Shown: one piece after another, positions 1-12,260 of the stretch
How positions within the stretch are numbered: position 1 is the stretch's first letter
Layout: each line of letters opens with the position of its first letter
From: Castanea sativa
Taxonomy: Eukaryota > Streptophyta > Magnoliopsida > Fagales > Fagaceae
Direction of reading: 5' to 3'
DNA: 64,000 nucleotides
NCBI RefSeq assembly: GCF_040712315.1
Contig: NC_134013.1
Location: 35,251,001 to 35,315,000 of the forward strand
Position numbers and translations under genes: made by a program
The notes under the pieces: generated by a model
Databases searched by the model: none
Seen by the model: only the letters and a program-made list of their open reading frames with translations
What the model was told of the DNA's origin: nothing

Positions 1-479
1 TCTTAAATTATATACTAGATTGCACATTGCACCCTAAACTATCCGAATACACACTTTACACCCTAAACTATTACACTTATCGCACTTTGTGCCCTGATGT
101 TACTTTTGTTGTTATGCTTGATGGAATTCTACTACTTGTGACAAGCACATGCTTCTTGTTTATGTGGAAAAACTTAAAAGACTAAAGCACCATTCTTCAA
201 ATCAATTAAAACAAAAGCAAATTTTTTCCACATCTCTTTATCTAACATGTGTGCCTCTTCCTAAATTCAGATTCTTCTCAAAACCTCATGTCTCACCCAC
301 CTCACCCATCATCCAAAGAGAAAGAAAAACTCAAATTTTCTTTTAAGTTTACTTTTTCATTTAATTTTTGTTTTCAAAATTAAGACTGATAGGGAATATT
401 TTCACTAGTTGCAAAAAATTTTCCAACACCTTAGAGTCTTCTGTCACCAAAAGCATCATGAGCTTACCAAAATTATCGT

Positions 480-3300
480 CGCTCACAAAGGAAACGTGAC
501 GCTGTGTGATGCGCTCCGCCCTGACAGTCGTCACGTATCAATGGGTCGTCAAGTACTAAAAGGTCGTCAAGTACCTTCCTTGACACTGCACGACACCTTT
601 CGCCCCGACGGTCGTCATGTATCAATGGGTCGTCAGGTACCATGGGGTCGTCAGGGACCAAGAGGTCGTCAGGTACCCTCCCTGACAGCGCGCGACACAT
701 TCCGCCCTGACAATCGTCATGTATCAATGGGTCACCAGGTACTAAGGGGTCGTCAGGGACCCAAGGGTCGTTAGGTACCTTCCCTGACACCGCGCGACAT
801 GCTCCACCCTGACGGTCGTCACTTATGAAGAGGTCGTCAGGTACGCAACGGTTGTTAAGTACCTTCCCTGACACCGTGTGACGCCTTTCGCCCTGACGGT
901 CGCCATGTATCAATGGGTCTTCAGGTACCAAGGGGTCATCAGGGACCTAGCGGTCGTCAGGTACCTTCCCTGACATCGTGTGACACCTTCCGCCCTGATG
1001 GTCATCATGTATTAATGGGTCGTCAGGTACCAAGGGGTCGTCAAAGACCCAGCAGTCGTTAGGTACCTTCCCTGACACTGCGTGACACCTTTCGCCCTGA
1101 TGATTATCATGTATCAATGGGTCGTCAGGTACCAAGGGGTTGTCAGGGACCTAGGGGTCGTCAGGTACCTTCCCTGACACTGTGCGACACGCTCCGCCCT
1201 GACAGTCATCACTTATCAATAGGTCATCAAGTACCTTCCCTGACACCGGGCAACACCTTCTGCCCTGATGGCGCCATGTATTAATGGGTTGTCAGGTACT
1301 ACGGGGTTGTCAAGGACCTAGCGGCCGTCAAGTACCTTCCCTGACATCGTGCGACACTATCCGCCCTGACGGTCATTATGTATCAATGGGTCGTCAGGTA
1401 CCAAGGGGTCATTAGGTACCTTCCTTGACACCGCGCTACATGCTTTGCCCTGACGATCGTCACTTATCAAGAGGTAGTCAAGTACCCAACAGTCGTTAGG
1501 TACCTTCCCTGACACCGCGTAACACATTCTGCCCTGATGGTCGTCATGTATTAATGGATTGTCAGGTACTAAAGGGTCGTCAGGGACCTAGCGGTTGTTA
1601 GGTACCTTCCCTGACATCGTGCGACACGCTTCACCTTGACAGTTGTCACTTATCAATAGATTGTTAGGTACCAAGAGGTTGTTAGGTACCCAACGTTCAT
1701 CATATACCTGTTGGAAAAAACTAGTTTTGTATCTCATACAAAACACACAACGGAAGCAACAAACATGGATCTATTTCATTCATGATTGATAACATGCATT
1801 ATGTAAATTTCAGATTTTAAGAACAAGATAGTGTACCTTGGTATGGTGAAATTCAAAACAAAAGATTAGAAGTACTTGGGAACACTTTTAATCTTCACTC
1901 CAATTCCACTTTACGCCCAAGAAGTGTGGTCGCTTAATCAGTTTCCAAGTGAGAATAATTGAGTGGCTTCACTCACACATACACACCATTTGACAATGAT
2001 GTTTCTCTTTTTTCTTATAAAAAATTATGTATGTTTCTCCTTTTATAACTAACCAATTATCTAATTGGGCCTTTCCAATTGTGTTTTAGTGTGCGGCTTG
2101 GAGTGGGATCAAAATGGACCAATAAGACACTAGCTCTAATGGGCCTTAGGCTTTTCTGTCAACTCTTGACAAGTTTAAAGTTACCATTAATTATATTTAA
2201 TACCACTATATAAATAAAATTGCACTCTAGGACTTATTAATAAATTATATCCCAAGACTTTATTATACATGCAACCCCTTCATAAAATATTCATAGTAAT
2301 ACAAAGTCATGAATGTAGACTGCCACTTTGAAGATTACTATATCTTACTCCTTGAGTACCTTGTTTAATCCTTTAAGTTATTCATCATATATTTATGAAA
2401 TCCAATTTTATAAATATATACTTTAGTATCTCCTTACTAAAGTGGTTAGGCCTAACACTCTGAATAATCAAACCCATTAAACTTATCACAAGGGAATATT
2501 TTATATCTCTGTTGAGAGATTATGAATTTCATCTTGAGAATATATGTTCCATCAACACTAAATGTGGCTACCCAACATACCGAGATTTTGATTGTGACTT
2601 TAGATCTCACTCTTGATATATCAAAGTAACCTATACCTCATGATCAGGTCTATTATTTTCTCAAGATTAAGACTTCATGCAAATAGAAGTCGTGAGATTT
2701 ATTATTCATTTGGCAGTCGTTAGGAGAATAATAAATCTCACAGCAGTCCAGTTCAATATGTCTTAACTCTTAAAACATATGAACATATCAACTAGAAGTC
2801 TCCACTTCCATGATCAAGAAAAATCATCTTAGTTGATATGTTATAGTCTTCACAAATGAAATGCCCAATTTCATCACCGACTACGAACTATAATTCTGAG
2901 TTTACAAAGAACTTGTGATTTATATCTTCTGTAACTTTTCGCATAAATCACATACTATGCATCTCATGGACTATATGATAATGTCCAAATATTCATGTTA
3001 CCTTTATTTTAGATAATAATAAAACAACTCTATTAATCATAACATTAAGTCATACATAATGTCATACATAGCATCATACAATAGGATTTAAGGGCACACA
3101 TCCTAACAATACCTTCCTTAACACCATGCGACACGCTTCGCCTTGATGGTTGTCACATATCAATGGGTCGTCAAGTACTAAGGGGTTGTCATGGACCTAG
3201 TGGTCATCAAGTACCTTCCTTGATACCGCCCGACATGCTCCACCTTGACATTCATTATGTATCAAGGGGTCGTCAAGTACCCTACTCATCGACACTAACT
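480..3300. repeat. Minisatellite built on GGTCGTCAGGTACC-like subunits
   Basis: About 15 diverged units with spacing near 102, 84 or 66 bp (for example anchors at about 703, 806, 890, 991, 1093, 1195, 1261, 1363). Lengths differ by about 18 bp, which is the size of the basal subunit GGTCGTCAGGGACCNAG. The array is split at 1709-3108 by a solo LTR and resumes at 3112-3290. Reading frames here are by-products of the repeat. Confidence 0.9.
1709..3108 (-). mobile_element. Solo LTR (1400 bp) inside the minisatellite
   Basis: Ends TGTTGG...CCTAACA on the plus strand; exact 5-bp target duplications ATACC flank it (1704-1708, 3109-3113). On the minus strand it starts TGTTAGGATGTGTGCCC and ends TTTTTTCCAACA. 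No internal coding sequence or second LTR is present. Ty1/copia origin is likely from its general appearance, but is not proved. Confidence 0.8.
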
Positions 3301-4231
3301 CGTCTAAATCGATGAGACACTTTTGGCAGATGATCCACTATACTCGTCCAATCAACAAACCAACTTGCACACTAATAAGGGTATTTTCGTCCAACAAAGT
3401 CCTTCGAGCACTTTGACCCATTAGGATGGAATATTCCGCCACTGACCCATCAAGGTTTATGCCTCTTCTGGTAGGACCTGACTGATAAGGGTGTTCTTGC
3501 TAATAAGATTCAAGGAACAACACAAAAGGAAGGCAACGATTCCTCTCGACCCGTCTGGTTCCCATTAGCGGATGGGGATCAAAGCGACGACACCATGAAG
3601 GCTGACGACCCCACGACACCCAACGGGCATCTACTTAAGACGACGGGTAGCCTTAAGAGAAGCAATAGACCGACGGGTATGAAGAGGCTGATGGGTTCGA
3701 AGAGGTTGACAGATTTAGCATAGGCTAAACTTGAACCCCACGAATGTCTATACAAGGAAACGTCTTGTACCTCACGATTGACCTTAATCAAAGGAATCTT
3801 TTCAAGGAAAAGATCCCGCAAAATACGTGTATTAATGAGGATCTCCCCTACAAGGAAAGACCTTTCCTACTAAGAAACGAAGGTTAGCTCAATGCTACTA
3901 TAAAAACCCTAAAGCCCTCATAAATCAAGGTACGCACAATTTCTTTGAAGCTCATACTCTCTAGTATTGTTGGAGCTCTCTTCTGACTTAACTTTTGAAG
4001 GGTCTTTGGCCGGTACCCCACCGGTGCCCTTTGATTGGTTCTTCTCTTTTTTTGTTATTCAAGTGCACCCATTGACATGTGTGTGGACAATCAACTCACT
4101 GACGATTTTTGTGCATCATCAAAAACTACTCCAAATTTTTTATTAAATCCCACCATCTATGTGATTGGATCCACAAAAAGAATTTAATTTTAATTTACTC
4201 CCATACCAAATAAGCACAAAATGCACTGTAT

Positions 4232-4526
4232 ATACCTGAACTTGACGAATCTAGTTTGGGCATCAGCAAAGCCTTCAGCACTTGTTGCACATCAATTTCC
4301 GAAAAAAGCCTCTCAGATCCCAATTTCATGAGCAAAGGAAATAGATCGAATAGCACAAAATGCAGTTGCGTCAGCCATATCTAATAAGAAAGCTCCTCTA
4401 GAGCACATATCAGTTGATGACATTTCCTTTGTCATCAAGTATATACACACCCAGCCTTACGCATTCCAGAAAATCTTGCATTAGAACAGCAGCAGCCCAA
4501 TTAACTTTATACCTCCCATCAGAACT
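4232..4526 (-). pseudogene. RNase H-like (RVT_3) domain fragment
   Basis: Broken minus-strand frames give YKVNWAAA, DDKGNVI, AFCAIRSISFAHEIG and VLKALL, matching the order of motifs in plant RVT_3/RNase H-like domains from LINEs. Stops and indels interrupt it. It lies just inside the right terminal inverted repeat. Confidence 0.45.
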
Positions 4527-4939
4527 TTATATACCCCATAAGGAAAAGATGTCCATCTCACTTCTACAATAGGATACTACTGTTGTAATTCCAACCTTGC
4601 GATAGAAGCGTGTTGACATTGATGGGTGAGGTGGGTGGGATTTGAGGTTTTGAGAAGAATTTGAATTTGGGGAGAGGCAAAAAATTGGCTTTTGTTTTAA
4701 TTGATTTTGAAGAAGGGTGTTTCAGTCTTTTAAGTTTATTCCACCTAAGCAAGAAGCATGTGTTTGTCACATTCAGAAGAATTCCGTCAAACATAACATC
4801 AAAAGTAACACTGGGGTGCAAAATGTGATAAACGTGATAATTTAGGGTGCAAAGTGTGCATTCATATAGTTTATGGTACAAAGTATAATCTGGTGCATAG
4901 TTGAGAGTGGTAAAGTGTAATTTCCACTAATATTAAAGC

Positions 4940-5450
4940 CGTATTACCAACTAACTGCTCATTTCCGTATAGACTGGACTGAGCACTCATTGTTTCATTA
5001 AAAAAGTGGTTCATGTGGCCAATTTATTCAGAAAAAATTTCGGATCAAGTAGCCTATTGAATATCGTGCTATTTGAACGTTGATTCTTTGTTTGAAATTT
5101 TAATTTATTTTATGCATAAGTTTGAAAACTTATTTAGCGCAACTCCAGAGCCATGTCATACTCATACTAATTCTATAGTCAAATCATAAGAAAAATGACA
5201 AAGCTCGGCTTTAAACTAATTTGGGGTTACCTTTTCCAACTCATTACGTAACACTATAAAATTATTCATGTGTAAAATTGTTTATAACTAAAAAAGTCAT
5301 AATTAAAACTATATATAAATAGTTTTTTTGATCACCACATAGTAGGTTGAAACCAAATAACTTTAAACTGATTTGAAATCAAACTTTTTATATATGAAAA
5401 ACTTTTTTTCCATATCAATTTTAATTTTCTTTTTTATTCTATTAGTAAAA
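4940..5450. repeat. Dispersed non-coding repeat, copy 1
   Basis: About 500 bp nearly collinear with 32870-34070 (shared GTGGCCAATTTATT, CCTATTGAATATC, GCCATGTCATACTCATACTAA, TTTAAACTGATTTGAA). This copy lacks the MULE-type MITE, the triplication and the MITE found in the other copy and therefore shows the ancestral arrangement. Confidence 0.75.
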
Positions 5451-5733
5451 GCATATATAGTTATTAAATTCCGACCTACCTAGATGGCTGGACTAGTAAA
5501 CATGTTATCATAAACAACCAAAACATAAACATGATATCATAAATTTTTTATAACAACTCCATAGATGATTAATAGAAAACAAACTACTTTATCAAAAGAA
5601 AAAATAAAATAAAATTCCATTTAAATTTAAGGTATAGGTCATAGGTGTTTATGCATCAAATCTATTGGTGTTTGCTTAGTGATGAGAAAATCTCATACTG
5701 CTATTACAAATAATAATTTTCTATTTCTTATTA

Positions 5734-5737
<4 letters not shown>

Positions 5738-5806
<69 letters not shown>
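5738..5806. repeat. (AT)n microsatellite
   Basis: About 34 uninterrupted AT repeats. Confidence 0.95.
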
Positions 5807-5808
<2 letters not shown>

Positions 5809-5809
5809 C

Positions 5810-7380
5810 GTAAGGCCACTTTTTGGGGAAAAAAAAGTTTGACTTACTTCCAGTACTTTTTTAACTGGAATCTCATTTTGTTTTAATGAAAAACTGTCAC
5901 ATTACCCACTAACTAAATAAAAAGTAGAGATTAAAACTCACTACCATTTGCCATTGTTTTTTTTTTTTTTTTTTGATGGAGCCCTTGTATATTTAAAATA
6001 ACAGGAGATGTCCAATTAAGAAAATACTCAAGGTAAGCCAAACCCAAGAAAAAAAAAAACCCCCCAAAGATTCCTTTACTTTAATGTAAATCTGGCTTCT
6101 TTTTTTTATTTTTTATTTTAAATGAATGTAAATCTGGCTTCAAGACACATCAATTATTTATTTTTATTTTTTGGTACGTTGAATCTTCCTTTAAAGAATT
6201 TAGTGTTTTTTAGTTTTTATCACAATATAAGTTTATTTTTATTTTTATTTCTCACAATAAGTTTCACATCAATTGTTTTGGAACACTTATTGTGAGAAAT
6301 GTGTTAGAGTTTGAGTAATAAATAAAATTAATAAAAATCTTAGATTTTTTTTATTCCTCTTCTACTTCTTCAGTTCACCATTTTTTTTATTTGATTATTT
6401 TTTGCCTTAATTTCAGCATGGAAAAAATTTATCCGCTGCCTTTAAATTTTAATTTAACTTTATTACTGTTTAATTGGTATAAACTCTAAACTTTTTTTTT
6501 TAACCGTAAACTCTAAACTGTATAGAGATGTGAAGAAGTCCAAAATATCCAAGCTTGGATTTTTTTTTTTTTGTAAGATAATTAATTTTTGTGGTAGTAT
6601 TTGCATTTTTTTGGAATTGATCTTATCATTCTCACATAGTTGAGTAGCAAAGTTTCAGTTTTTTTTTTTTTTTTGGAGAGTTAATTAATTTTTCATATGA
6701 ATTGTTGTGGAAAAAGAGAGTTATATGCACAATTCAAACTAATATAGGGTAATGTCCCTCATAGTCATAGTAAAGTCATCAACTTATTCGTTCATCCTAT
6801 AAAAAAAATATGTTCATTCATTAGCTAAAACGAAAATAATTAAATTCCTATAGAACCAAAGTTTTTTATTTATTTTTTAGATAAATTAGAATTTAAACCT
6901 ATGATTAAGGGTTCGAATTCCAAATTTTTTATTCAACAACAAGATGCTATATATAATATTGTATTGGAAAACCCAATGTGTAAGGACTCGAACAAAGGCA
7001 CCCAAGCAAGAAATTGTGACACGCTAACTATTAAGGCCAGTCACCTTCTTGGGTCTATAATATTTATTTTATATAATTAAATTAATAATTTTGATTTTGT
7101 CACGTTTGATTTCAATTGAACCCTTGTCCAACTTTAGAAATCTTAAACATCTCCCTTTTTTAGTTCTTTAAACCGTTCGGGCTTCAAAACAATGTCAATG
7201 ACCCAATTACTCAGCTCTTAAACCAAGTTAATGGTAATTCTAGTTTTAATAAATAATAACTATAGTGATAATCACATGACATAATTTAGATGATTCTATC
7301 TTCTTCTTTTTTTTTGATAATTCGATAATTAAGAGAGTAGTGATTTAAGCTTTAAACATCTTCATTTGATGATTTTATAA
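5810..7380. other. AT-rich non-coding DNA
   Basis: Homopolymer T tracts and no credible coding frame. A stem-loop with 16-bp perfect arms (ATTTCTCACAATAAGT and its complement) lies at 6247-6262 and 6285-6300. Confidence 0.6.
6890..7060 (-). mobile_element. tRNA-derived SINE-like remnants
   Basis: The minus strand has an A-box-like TGGCCTTAATAG followed by the B-box-like GTTCGAGTCC. A plus-strand B-box-like GGTTCGAATTCC is also near 6910. Ends and target duplications are not clear. Confidence 0.35.
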
Positions 7381-7387
7381 TTATACG

Positions 7388-7617
7388 GTCTCCATTTGAG
7401 AACAGCTTATTTAGTTGAAACTGAAATTTTTTTTTACTGAAAATGTAGGAAAAAAGTTAAAAAATAAGTTGAATAGTACTATGAGACTCATGATAGTATC
7501 AAAAAGTATAATGAGACCTATAAATTGTATAAAAAAGTACAGTGAAACTCATAAATAATAGCAAAAATAAACTAAAATTAACAATTAGCTACAACTTTAA
7601 GCACTTCCCAAACGCAC
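7388..7617 (-). mobile_element. MITE related to the one at 40694-40887
   Basis: Ends with CCATTTGAGAACAGCTTATTT at the left and GCACTTCCCAAACG at the right; the interior shares tracts with the MITE at 40.7 kb in opposite orientation (AGTACTATGAGACTCATGA-like against ACTATTTATGAGTCTTATT-like). Non-coding. Confidence 0.5.
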
Positions 7618-7639
7618 ATGCACCATATTCTTCTTAAAA

Positions 7640-9278
7640 AAAAAGAATATAAGATATATATAAAATATTTAATCATGGAGAAAGTTTTTAGTGACAGGTG
7701 AATGTATTATTTTCTTGAATTTAGTATCTAGTGACGTGTTTCTAAAAAATAAAGTATCTAGTGACATAAGACATGAAATTATCAAAACTAAAGTAATCCT
7801 CACGTTACAATTTTTTTTTTTTTTTTTTTAAATATGGGACACGTTACAATGTTATGCATTATGATTATATACCGGGTCTCTCTAAAACACCTTATTTTTA
7901 TTGGTCGCACATTAAAAACAGGCCCACATTTGGGGATTTGGTCTTTGGATCCTCCCCATTTCTACGGAAATGGAATGTCCATTTATGCTCTGTTTGTTTC
8001 AGTAATGATGTTTTCTAGAAAATTGGTTATTTTCTAAAAAACATTTTCTATAAAACTATCTCGTTTTCCAATGTTTAGTAGCAACTTTAAATCAGTTAAA
8101 AAACAACCTCATAACTTCCCTTATTTGTGAGATTTGGTCTTTAATAGAAAACACTCTACGAAAATGGAATGTCCATTTAGATCATTTTAAATATTGTACT
8201 TTTTAATGTACCCTCTATCAGTTATTTATCTCATTTTAAAATTATTTCTTCATTCTTTCATTAATATTTATTTATTTATTCCTAACTACTATATTTTTAA
8301 ATTGTTCGACGGTATTTTCTTAACAAATTTTTTGGAGCAATTTTGACAATTATATAGTGAGTTGTTGTGTCATATAATTTTCATCTTAATGCTTGCATTA
8401 TTTTTTATATTAGACTTTATTATAATTTGGAATTTATCAAATTTACTTAGTTTTGTGCAAGTCTTTTAAAAATTCTATATAATTTGAAATTCGTCTAATT
8501 TATCTTAGTCTTAAAATTTATCAAAAACTTTGTGATTTGAAATGAATTTAGCCCAACCCAAAAGGTTTTTTTTTTTTCCTTTTTTTTTTCTTTTTTCCTC
8601 TTGGTTTTTTCTCCTCCACCCGCATACCCACTCTTATCCTCTCTATCTTCATTTTCTTTTTTCTTTTCTCCTTCTTGGTTTTTTCTCCTCCACACACATA
8701 TCCCACTTCTCCTCTCTATCTTCATTCTTCACCGTATACTCACACACATACCCCCAACTCTTTTTTATTTTGTTGTTCAACTTCTACCTCTTCGCATGCT
8801 AATAAATTTAGTCATCTTTAGACTCTAGTTCAGAGAGAGATAAAAATCGTTGGCAAAGAACAAAGGCCAGCAAAGAGAGTCCATGGGGCATTTGTTAATA
8901 AACTATTTTTAAGAAATTTTTTATACCACTTTTATGAAAAGATAAATAATTTTCAAAATAACTAATTGGTTTTTTCCTTTCCCATAAAAAAGATTCAAAA
9001 ACTATTTCCTAAATGAATGCCTTCGTTATTTTTTCAAACATGTTTGCGTAGTCATTTAATAAGCAATCTTTAGCAGAGGGAGGGCATTGTTAGTGACAAT
9101 TCTGGGAATTTTTTGAAATTAGTCATTAGGGAACTTAAATTATACAAAATTTAATAAAAAAGAGAATTTCAATATATCACATACACAAAAAAACATGCAA
9201 ATACATTAAGCTTTATAATTTCCTTCTACAAAAAAAAAAATTAAAAACCAAAAAGGGACTGATGAGAGAAAAATATAC

Positions 9279-9280
<2 letters not shown>
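7640..9280. other. AT-rich non-coding DNA with short duplications
   Basis: Two copies of an ATGGAATGTCCATTTA block (about 7972 and 8165) and a 74-bp pyrimidine-rich tandem duplication at about 8598-8745. Small frames here come from pyrimidine tracts. Confidence 0.5.

Positions 9281-9327
<47 letters not shown>
9281..9327. repeat. Compound (TG)n(AG)n microsatellite
   Basis: About 16 TG followed by about 8 AG repeats. Confidence 0.9.
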
Positions 9328-9683
9328 CAAAGACAGAGACAAAGAGATATCAACAAATAATACATGTTATGATTGTGAGCCAATCTGTTGAGGAGAGTAT
9401 AGCTGCCGACATCGCCAAGGAGAACTCACAGCCACAATATCTCTTGATACCATTTTTTTGGAAAATTGAAATTAAATATTATTTAAATATTTGTATGGAA
9501 TTAGTTTAACAACTTACAAATCTAATGATTATGGGTTTTTATTTTTGAATGGGTTTTTTTTGTTGAATATTATGTTCATTTGTTGTGTATTTGGCCTATT
9601 TTTGTTTTATCTTATTTCAGCTAATTTTTATTTTTGTTATTCGAGTTTTATTTATTTTTTGGTTTAAGGGGTTAAGGATTAAA

Positions 9684-9840
9684 GTAATGCTACGTTCATA
9701 AAAATTTTACAATAAATTTTAGGTGGCAATTGTTATTAGTGGGTAAGAAAGTGATTTAGTGGTAGGCGTAGATTATAACCAATAACAGCATATCACCAAG
9801 GATATGTTGTGAAATTGTTATAAAAATGTTGTGGACCTAA
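9684..9840. mobile_element. MULE-like MITE of the 'TTGTTATAAAAATGTTGTG' type
   Basis: Diverged terminal inverted repeats: GTAATGCTACGTTCATAAAA at the left against TTATAAAAATGTTGTGGACC at the right. Same general family as the MITE at 32906-33085. Confidence 0.5.
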
Positions 9841-9892
9841 AATTAATCTAAGAATTTATAGTTTATATTTGGGGTACCAAGATTATTTTTAT

Positions 9893-10063
9893 AAGTGATG
9901 CTAGAGACACAACAAACTGTCACAACAATTTCACAACATTCTTACATTAGCATACCTAAAAATTTTAATTAAAGATTGCGGTGGGCTCATATGTGAGTTG
10001 GCATGCTAATTTTGGAATATTATGAAATTGTTGTGACATTTCACTATATCCCTAACATTACTA
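9893..10063. mobile_element. Second MITE of the same type
   Basis: Left AGTGATGCTAGAGAC and right CCCTAACATTACT form an inverted repeat together with inner CACAACAATTTCACAAC/GAAATTGTTGTG. ATTATTTTT is present on both sides, a possible 9-bp target duplication. Confidence 0.5.
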
Positions 10064-10065
10064 TT

Positions 10066-10156
10066 ATTTTTGTTGAACCCAAGTTCTTGGAATTCTCAAG
10101 TCCGGGCATTCAAAAAAAATTTAGCATAGAAAAATATTTTAATTTAAATATGATTA

Positions 10157-10209
<53 letters not shown>

Positions 10210-10905
10210 ACAAGTCAATGTGTTGATGTGAACACTCTATCTTTTATGTGCAGCTGCCCCTAGGCTTGCCAAACATGGCTCTTGGGGAAAAAAATATCAC
10301 TTGAGTCAATTAGACAATTGATCCCCTCGCCCTACCCCTTAAAAAAACAATTCCCAACATTTTTTTTGAACCCAAGTTCTTGGGATTCTCAAGTCAAGGT
10401 ATTCAATATTTTTTAAGGTAGAAAAAACATTTAATTTAAATATGATTATGAATATATATTTCAAGTATAAATTGTTTTTTGAGAAGTCAATGTGTTGATG
10501 TGAACACCCTATCTTCTATGTGTAGCCACCCCTAGGCTTGCCAAACATGGCTCCTAGGGGAAAAATATCACTTAAGTCAATTAGACAATTGACCCCCTCA
10601 CCCTACCCCTTAAAAAAACAAGTTCCAACATTTTTGTTGAACCCAAGTTCTTGGAATTCTCAAGTCAGGGTATTCAATATTTTTTTAATGTAGAAAAAAC
10701 ATTTTAATTTAATTATGATTATGAATATATATTGCAAGTATAAATTTTTTTTTAAAAAGTCAATGTGTTGATGTGAACACCCTATCTTCTATGTGCAGCT
10801 GCCCCTAGGCTTGCCAAACATGGCTCCTAGGGAAAACAATATCACTTGAGTCTATTAGACAATTGACCCCCTTGCCCTACCCTTAAAAAAACAAATTCCT
10901 CCCAA
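10066..10905. repeat. Three-copy tandem repeat of about 270-290 bp
   Basis: Units start near 10069, 10360 and 10631 with TTGAACCCAAGTTCTTGG and contain AGTCAATGTGTTGATGTGAA and CTAGGCTTGCCAAACATGGC. A (TA)n run (about 10158-10207) is expanded only in the first unit. Confidence 0.85.
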
Positions 10906-10907
10906 CA

Positions 10908-11815
10908 TTTTGTTTGGTTATAGTTGGAGGAAGAGTAAAGAAAAGGAAATGATAAATAAATGGAAAAGAAAATTTTTATCTCCTAAATGTTTGGAAATAG
11001 GGGGGAAAGAGGAAAGGAAAAAAAAGTTTATCTTTCTTTTGTTTGATTTGCAAAAGAGGAGAAAAGGTAAGAAAAATGTTTTTTGTTTTTTACTTTTATA
11101 CCCTAATAAAGTTAAGAAAGTAATAAAAATTTATGGGTGGAAAAGTAAATTTGAGCACTTAAAAGTCAACTCATGGTTAATGTATTTTTAGTAGGTTTTT
11201 TCTCTTTATTTTCGCCCAAATTGTGCAAAAACAAAATGTGGGCCTTAAGTAATAGTTTTTTCCATTCCTTTTACCTCTTTTTCTTTTCTCTCCTATTATC
11301 TAAACAGCAAAAAAGCTTCGCTTTTCTTCTCATCCTCTTCTTTCACTTACAGTGTGTTTGGAAATGGTGAAAATGAAGAGAAAAAAAGGGAGAAGGATGG
11401 AAGAAATTTCCATTCCGTTGTTTGGTTGTACAAGAGAGAAGAAAAATGGATGAGGTGGAATGATTCTTTTTCCGTTGGGCCCACTGTTTTGGTATCAGCC
11501 CAATTTGGGTGAAAATAGGAGGAAGTGAGATCACTAAAATTATAAGGCCTACCACTCTATACTATAAAGTGTTCTAATATATGAATTTCTCTATCATTAA
11601 TAAGGGCATAAAGGTAAAAGTCTGTATTTTTCTTTCTTCCTTTTGCAAACCAAACAAAAGAAAGATAGAATGCTCACATTTTCCTCTTTTCTTTCTTTCC
11701 TATATCCAAACACATCAAGAGAAATATTTTCTTTTCTCTTTCCTTTCTCATCCCCTCCCTTCCTTTTTTCCTTTCTCTTCCCTTTCCCTATCTACAACCA
11801 AACATAGTGTAAATC
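10908..11815. mobile_element. Two possible purine/pyrimidine-skewed MITEs
   Basis: Purine-rich left halves starting near TTTGGTTATAG (10912) and GTGTTTGGAAATGG (11352) and pyrimidine-rich right halves ending near ATATCCAAACAC (11703) and CAACCAAACATAG (11797) form weak inverted pairs. Boundaries are uncertain. Confidence 0.35.
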
Positions 11816-12002
11816 TAAATGAAGTGGGAAAAAATAATACTCTTCCCCCAAATAAACGCACTTGTATAATTAGTGGATTTAAAAATTACTCAATTTTCTC
11901 AACAAAGCCCAACAAACTGTTCCTATTACATTTAAGAATATATATTTTATATTCCATTTTAAAAACACAGTTTGCACTTCTATTTTGTTGTCATTAATTT
12001 TT

Positions 12003-12260
12003 TTAAGACGAAAACACCATTTTGGTCATTACATTTTGGGGTTATAGTCAATTTGGTCCTTATATTTTGGTAGCAGTCAATTTGGCTCTTATTATTTTCA
12101 TCCTGAAGTCAATTTAGTCCATACTGTTAACTCACTAACAAAAAATGCTTACGTGGCTAACGGATTACACAGTTGGCACACTTTATGCCTACGTGGCTAC
12201 TAAAATAATACTCAATAAAATATTTTAATTGTTATTTTGAAAACCACATCCACATAATAA
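12003..12260. mobile_element. MULE-type terminal repeat piece
   Basis: CGAAAACACCATTTTGGTC followed by repeated 'CAATTTGGTCC' and ACGTGGC motifs. The same terminal motif is inverted at 39200-39347 (AATGGTGTTTTCGCC). No second end is identified here. Confidence 0.45.

Larger units (their letters stand above)
387..4121 (+). mobile_element. Gypsy-type solo LTR, interrupted
   Basis: Starts TGATAGGG and ends TTTGTGCATCATCA, the same style of ends as the gypsy LTRs at 56584-57205 and 59844-60452 (start TGATGG, end TGCATCATCA on their strand). Flanks AAGAC (382-386) and AAAAC (4122-4126) match at four of five bases, a plausible old target duplication. A TATA-like CTATAAAAACCC is at about 3899. No primer-binding site follows the right end, so this is a solo LTR. 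About 2.3 kb remains after removing the inner solo LTR. Confidence 0.55.
1..4918. mobile_element. Long-TIR element, cut by the window start, with nested insertions
   Basis: The first 330 bp and the reverse complement of about 4600-4918 are clearly homologous (shared blocks: GCACCCTAAACTAT, ACATGCTTCTTG, TTCAAAATCAATTAAAAC-like, TTCTTCTCAAAACC). This gives terminal inverted repeats of about 330-350 bp; the true left end is some 20 bp before the window. Without the nested LTR (387-4121) only about 0.5 kb of interior remains, including an RNase H-like pseudogene. Long TIRs with gene debris suggest a Mutator-like element; target duplications cannot be checked here. Confidence 0.6.

Noticed and set aside
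480..1700. Regular repeats suggesting a CRISPR-like array, and several long frames
   Set aside because: Units vary in length and sequence, there are no unique spacers and no associated genes; the frames exist because the repeat lacks stops. It is a minisatellite in an LTR.
8495..8828. Overlapping small frames rich in Phe/Ser or Lys/Glu
   Set aside because: They come from a pyrimidine-rich tract with a 74-bp tandem duplication, without start context or known domain.
9282..9509. Frame starting MCVCVCV
   Set aside because: Translation of a (TG)n(AG)n microsatellite.
10003..10263. Frame with an (IY)n run
   Set aside because: Translation of a (TA)n tract inside a tandem repeat.
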